A stretch of DNA of 9,406 nucleotides, from contig DAOWHI010000036.1 in NCBI GenBank assembly GCA_030641505.1, positions 1 to 9,406 on the forward strand. The letters run 5' to 3'. Below, in pieces: positions 7,005-9,406 of this stretch (the first letter of the stretch is position 1; each line of letters opens with the position of its first letter). The stretch comes from Gemmatimonadota bacterium. GTDB lineage: Bacteria > Gemmatimonadota > Gemmatimonadetes > JACCXV01 > JAHWKZ01. The notes below the pieces were generated by a model. It was not told where the DNA came from, did not search any database, and saw only the letters and a program-made list of their open reading frames with translations. Made by a program: the position numbers and the translations under genes.

Positions 7005-7113
7005 GGGTACCTCTCCAAGCGGCCGTTTTGCGCGGGAGCAAGCGGAGACCCCGCAGGCGTAGTATGCCGAGGAGGCTCCGCGAGTGGAGCGCCGGCCGCG
7101 CGGGGAAGTACCC
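7005..7113 (-). repeat. MITE/REP-like element, copy 2 (109 bp, inverted)
   Basis: Read on the minus strand this matches copy 1. The first 28 bp are identical, then 16 further identical bp follow after a one-base length change, and the last 51 bp differ at only two positions. The centre (12 bp here, 14 bp in copy 1) is unrelated. It ends 20 bp from the moaA stop and lies upstream of the lipoprotein gene. Its flanks extend the inverted repeat: both sides begin TCGCCC (6998 on plus, 7120 on minus), which copy 1 lacks. Confidence 0.85.
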
Positions 7114-7133
7114 GGGGCGACACCGATGAGGAG

Positions 7134-8168
7134 CTAACCGCCGATTTGCGACATCGTGCCGAGGACTTCGATCTCCCCCACCGTGAGGTCTGGGTGAGCG
7201 GCCCACTTGCGATCCAACTCGGCCTGGATCGACGCCGTCAGCTCCAGATCGGAGCCACCGCCGCGTAAGATCGGTTTCAGGTCGGCCAGCTTAGGGCCGT
7301 AGAGGCAGTTTACGAAGTACCCGTCCGCGGTCAGCCGCAATCGATTGCAGGCGCCACAGAAGTGATGGCTCACCGCGGTGATGAACCCGACCCGGCCCAC
7401 GTGCCCCGGCACCTGGAACGGTCGCGCCGGTCCGCCATCCCACGGCAGCGGCTCGAGCCTGTACCCCGCGGTTTCGATCGTGCGCCGGGTCTCATCGCCC
7501 GACACGTACTCGGGCTGGAGCTGGTTCTGCTGACCGTACGGCATGTACTCGAGAAACCGAACGTCGAACTCGCGGTCGCGGGTCAGCTCCACGAACGCGG
7601 GCGCCCCGTCGTCGTTCAAGCCACGCATCACCACGCAGTTGAGCTTGATCGGCCGGTACCCGAGCTCGTAGGCGGCCTCGATCCCGGCCCATGTGTGATC
7701 GAACCGATCGCGCCGTGCCATCTCGCGGAACGTCGCGCGATCGAGCGTGTCGAGCGAGATGTTGAGCCCCGCCAACCCTGCACTTCGCAACGGAACAGCC
7801 AGCTCCGCCAATCGGAGCGCGTTAGTCGTCATGTGGAGCTTGACCTCCGGGCACCGCTCGTGAACCATCCTTACCAACGTCGGCAGGTCGCGACGCAGCG
7901 TCGGCTCGCCACCGGTGAAACGGATCTTGCGCACGCCTCGATCGTAGAACAGTCCGGCCAATCGGGTGGTCTCCTCGAAGCTCAGGATCTCTTCCCGCGC
8001 CAGCCATTCCAATCCTTCTTCGGGCATACAGTAACGGCACCGAAGATTGCACCGGTCGGTGACCGATATCCGCAGGTAGTCGTGCGTCCGGGCGTGGGTG
8101 TCGGTCCACGTTGGTTGGCTATCACGCACCGATTGGAGCTGCTCCAGCTGTACTTGTGTCGAGTTCAT
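7134..8168 (-). CDS. moaA: GTP 3',8-cyclase, molybdenum cofactor biosynthesis protein MoaA
   Basis: MoaA is a radical SAM enzyme that converts GTP to 3',8-cyclo-GTP, the first step of molybdopterin synthesis, in the cytosol. The 344-aa protein has the N-terminal cluster motif CNLRCRYC (C40, C44, C47), the SAM-binding FTGGEP at 84-89, SLDTL at 138-142, and the second cluster at C271, C274 and C288. It ends in SQIGG; the terminal Gly-Gly is the activity-critical MoaA tail. All key residues are present. The ATG start at 8168 gives a leader of about 29 residues before the core, slightly long, and has no good ribosome-binding site, so an internal start cannot be excluded. No other moa or mod gene is in the window. 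It is divergent from the HAD gene with a 66-bp gap. Confidence 0.97.
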   Translation of the reverse strand: MNSTQVQLEQLQSVRDSQPTWTDTHARTHDYLRISVTDRCNLRCRYCMPEEGLEWLAREEILSFEETTRLAGLFYDRGVRKIRFTGGEPTLRRDLPTLVRMVHERCPEVKLHMTTNALRLAELAVPLRSAGLAGLNISLDTLDRATFREMARRDRFDHTWAGIEAAYELGYRPIKLNCVVMRGLNDDGAPAFVELTRDREFDVRFLEYMPYGQQNQLQPEYVSGDETRRTIETAGYRLEPLPWDGGPARPFQVPGHVGRVGFITAVSHHFCGACNRLRLTADGYFVNCLYGPKLADLKPILRGGGSDLELTASIQAELDRKWAAHPDLTVGEIEVLGTMSQIGG

Positions 8169-8234
8169 GGCAGAACGGTAAGTTAGCCCCCGAAACCGCT
8201 GGGCCGCACGGTTGACCTAGCGTCTGGACTGATT

Positions 8235-8948
8235 GTGATAACTCTCAACTCCCTCCGCCCGGATAAAGTCCGCGTCATCACCTTCGATTGCTACGGCACC
8301 TTGATCGACTGGGAAGGTGGCATCTGGAACGCTTTCCGCCAGGCCGCAGCCGAGGACGGCGTTCAACTCGATCGGCAGCAGGTAATCGATGCCTACCACG
8401 CTGTGGAGCCGATGATCGAGAGCGCGGAGTTTCGCCCCTATCGTCACGTGCTCGTCGAAACTGCTCGCCGCGTGGCCGGCGAGTGCCAGTGGACGATCTC
8501 GCCCGAAAAGGCGGAGTTCCTGCCCCGCAGCCTGGCCGCGTGGCCACCCTTCCCCGACACCAACGCGGCACTGGTCAAGCTGGCCGAGCAATTCCGACTC
8601 GGGGTGCTGTCGAACGTGGACGAGGATTTGTTCGAAGCGACCCGAGCGCTGCTCGATGTCGAGTTCGATTTTTGGGTTACCGCCGACCGAGTCGAATCGT
8701 ACAAGCCGGATCTGGCGCATTTCGAAGCCGCGCGCCCGTTCGTCGGCGATTCTGGAGGGTGGCTGCATGTCGCCCAGAGCCTGTTCCACGACGTGGCTCC
8801 GGCAAACGCACTGAACATCCCGGTGGTGTGGATAAACCGAAAAGCGGAGCAACGACCCGAGGACAGCCCGCTACCGGACCTCGAGCAGCCGGACCTCGAG
8901 TCGCTCGCCGACTGGCTCGTCGGCCAGGTGGGTGATCGCGTGGAGTGA
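8235..8948 (+). CDS. HAD-superfamily hydrolase, haloacid-dehalogenase-like
   Basis: This 237-aa soluble enzyme has the HAD motifs. FDCYGTLIDWE gives the nucleophile Asp18, LSN gives Ser126, SYKPD gives Lys157, and FHDVAPA gives Asp186. The insertion between motifs I and II is a helical cap of about 100 residues (type C1). WLHVAQSLFHDVAPANAL and VVWINRK are typical of the branch often labelled 2-haloacid dehalogenase type II. However, the position after the nucleophile strand that holds the substrate-binding arginine in true L-2-haloacid dehalogenases is not evident, and the Ser/Asn pair before the last Asp is replaced. A phosphatase or related hydrolase role is therefore at least as likely. 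The start is GTG 8235, with CTG 8229 and ATT 8232 as non-standard alternatives. Its end lies 13 bp from the end of the convergent HTH gene. Confidence 0.85.
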   Translation: MITLNSLRPDKVRVITFDCYGTLIDWEGGIWNAFRQAAAEDGVQLDRQQVIDAYHAVEPMIESAEFRPYRHVLVETARRVAGECQWTISPEKAEFLPRSLAAWPPFPDTNAALVKLAEQFRLGVLSNVDEDLFEATRALLDVEFDFWVTADRVESYKPDLAHFEAARPFVGDSGGWLHVAQSLFHDVAPANALNIPVVWINRKAEQRPEDSPLPDLEQPDLESLADWLVGQVGDRVE

Positions 8949-8961
8949 GTGCGGCGCTGGT

Positions 8962-9162
8962 CTAGCCAGCCGCCGAGCGCTCCAGCGCTTCCAGAATCTC
9001 ACTCTTCTTGTAGCGGCGGCGGCGGGTCGGGGTGTAGTAGACCTTGACCCCGTACTCGCCCAACCGCCCGTTCTTCTCGAGCCGGCGCAGCGTGCTGATC
9101 GAGACTCCGAGAAGCCGAGCCGCGTCGCCAATCCTAAGGAATACGGGTTCTTTCCCGGTCAT
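8962..9162 (-). CDS. Small MerR/BldC-like (excisionase-type) DNA-binding protein
   Basis: This 66-aa protein is essentially one winged helix-turn-helix of the MerR type. LRIGDAARLLGVSISTLRRLEKNGRL forms the two-helix reading head, and YGVKVYYTPTRRRRYKKSEILEAL the wing and third helix. There is no effector-binding or dimerisation domain, as in BldC and phage excisionases. It would bind DNA as a regulator; its targets are unknown. The longer frame begins at 9234, but ATG 9162 is preferred because AGGGAGGAG lies right before it and the homology starts there. A near-consensus promoter at 9234-9262 supports a leader of about 65 nt. The 24 extra residues of the longer form have no domain character. 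It is convergent with the HAD gene and divergent from the glycosyltransferase. Confidence 0.85.
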   Translation of the reverse strand: MTGKEPVFLRIGDAARLLGVSISTLRRLEKNGRLGEYGVKVYYTPTRRRRYKKSEILEALERSAAG

Positions 9163-9164
9163 TT

Positions 9165-9173
9165 CTCCTCCCT
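9165..9173 (-). promoter_or_regulatory. Ribosome-binding site deciding the HTH gene start
   Basis: AGGGAGGAG on the minus strand lies 2 nt before ATG 9162 (core GGAGG at 4 nt). It favours this start over the upstream ATG at 9234, which overlaps the predicted -10 box and so could not be translated from that promoter. Confidence 0.75.
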
Positions 9174-9227
9174 GCGGCGTCAATCGCCCCTTTCTTGGGA
9201 CCTCGTCCGAGCGAGCTTGAACAGTTA

Positions 9228-9264
9228 TGATCAATTATAGTTAGGAATCCGTTCATGGTCAATT
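9228..9264 (+). repeat. Direct repeat TGRTCAATT over the HTH-gene promoter
   Basis: TGATCAATT at 9228-9236 and TGGTCAATT at 9256-9264 match at eight of nine positions and are 28 bp apart start to start. One overlaps the -10 and the other the -35 box. This would suit binding by a regulator, perhaps the HTH protein itself, but chance or the promoter sequence alone may explain it. Confidence 0.35.
9234..9262 (-). promoter_or_regulatory. Near-consensus sigma-70 promoter of the HTH gene
   Basis: On the minus strand TTGACC (9262-9257), a 17-bp spacer and a perfect TATAAT (9239-9234) are present. This is the strongest promoter match in the window and lies in an AT-rich island within GC-rich DNA. 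The direct repeat TGRTCAATT (plus strand, 9228-9236 and 9256-9264) covers both boxes and could be an operator. The plus strand reads TATAGT at 9236-9241, a possible weak -10 for the divergent glycosyltransferase, but no matching -35 is seen. Confidence 0.75.
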
Positions 9265-9320
9265 CCACGGCTTCGTGTCTGGACCCGACCGAATCAAGTA
9301 GCTGAGGTGCCTTCCCGCCG

Positions 9321-9406
9321 ATGAGCCCCACGGTCGACCTGTCAATCGTCATCCCGTTCCTCAACGAGGGGGCGAACCTGCGCCCCCTCCACGCCGAACT
9401 CGTCCC
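9321..9406 (+). CDS. Family 2 glycosyltransferase (partial, N-terminus only)
   Basis: The frame begins ATG and reads MSPTVDLSIVIPFLNEGANL, then RPLHAELVP, to the right edge (28 codons). The first beta strand SIVIPFLNEG is the signature start of GT-A fold family 2 transferases, such as dolichyl- or undecaprenyl-phosphate sugar transferases. These use nucleotide sugars on the cytoplasmic side of the membrane to build glycolipid or polysaccharide. GAGGTG lies about 12 nt before the ATG, so the ribosome-binding site is weak or absent. Substrate and length cannot be known here. Confidence 0.85.
   Translation, partial: MSPTVDLSIVIPFLNEGANLRPLHAELV

Larger units (their letters stand above)
6258..7113. 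mobile_element. Possible composite or invertible cassette: lipoprotein gene between inverted elements
   Basis: Two copies of one short element in opposite orientation bound an 856-bp segment whose only gene is a small lipoprotein with its own strong ribosome-binding site. The layout is that of a composite element or of a segment that could invert by recombination between the copies. No transposase or recombinase is present in the window. The repeat pair is seen directly; mobility or inversion is inferred. Confidence 0.3.

Noticed and set aside
7362..8186. Plus-strand open frame of 274 codons opposite moaA
   Set aside because: It is antisense to an intact moaA with both cluster motifs; the translation shows no domain character.
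8212..8242. TTGACC as a -35 for the HAD gene
   Set aside because: At 17 bp spacing the -10 would be GTGATA, which is poor. The best match, GATAAC, needs 19 bp and would place the transcript start inside the coding region.
8962..9010. AGCGCT-cc-AGCGCT palindrome near the end of the convergent HAD and HTH genes as a terminator
   Set aside because: It lies within the HTH coding region and no T-run follows on either strand.
9134..9364. Minus-strand frame of 76 codons over the HTH promoter and glycosyltransferase start
   Set aside because: It overlaps the near-consensus promoter and two better-supported genes, and the product has no recognisable features.
1..9406. A defence, toxin-antitoxin or phage module
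   Set aside because: No integrase, nuclease, toxin-like or CRISPR-associated protein is seen. The small HTH gene resembles excisionases but has no phage neighbours.

Overview
This window is GC-rich bacterial chromosome, densely coding, with no tRNA, rRNA, CRISPR array or phage module. It holds ten protein genes, two of them cut by the window edges. The gene styles (an IMP dehydrogenase with both CBS domains, MoaA, a bacterial member of the eRF1/Vms1 release-factor-like superfamily, a cobalamin-binding radical SAM protein, a lipoprotein signal and a predicted outer-membrane protein) fit a Gram-negative, didermic bacterium. Gemmatimonadota or a neighbouring phylum would be my guess, but that is an inference without a search.

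Region 1 (1-3446, minus strand) reads as one transcription unit. A promoter (TTGACA, 17 bp, TAGACT) drives guaB. A Na+-coupled NSS/SLC6-type transporter follows 15 bp later. Next comes a 43-residue single-span protein of the MetS small-subunit type, whose GTG overlaps the transporter stop by 4 nt. An exported, barrel-like protein then runs off the left edge. The middle two form a two-part amino-acid importer; the link to purine synthesis is only positional.

Region 2 (3503-6237, plus strand) starts divergently from guaB. It has an eRF1/Vms1-like protein with a zinc ribbon and, 29 nt downstream, a B12-binding radical SAM enzyme of unknown substrate with a proline-rich repeated tail.

Region 3 (6258-7113) is the most unusual part. 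Two nearly identical elements of about 110 bp lie in inverted orientation around a small lipoprotein gene. Each has terminal inverted repeats beginning GGGTAC and folds on itself as an imperfect long hairpin. Their arms are almost identical while the central 12-14 bp differ. They look like a MITE or REP-type family, and the pair makes the lipoprotein gene a potential composite or invertible cassette.

Region 4 (7134-9406) has moaA (minus, molybdenum cofactor synthesis), a divergent HAD hydrolase (plus), a small MerR/BldC-like DNA-binding protein (minus) with a near-consensus promoter, and the first 28 codons of a family 2 glycosyltransferase (plus) leaving the right edge.
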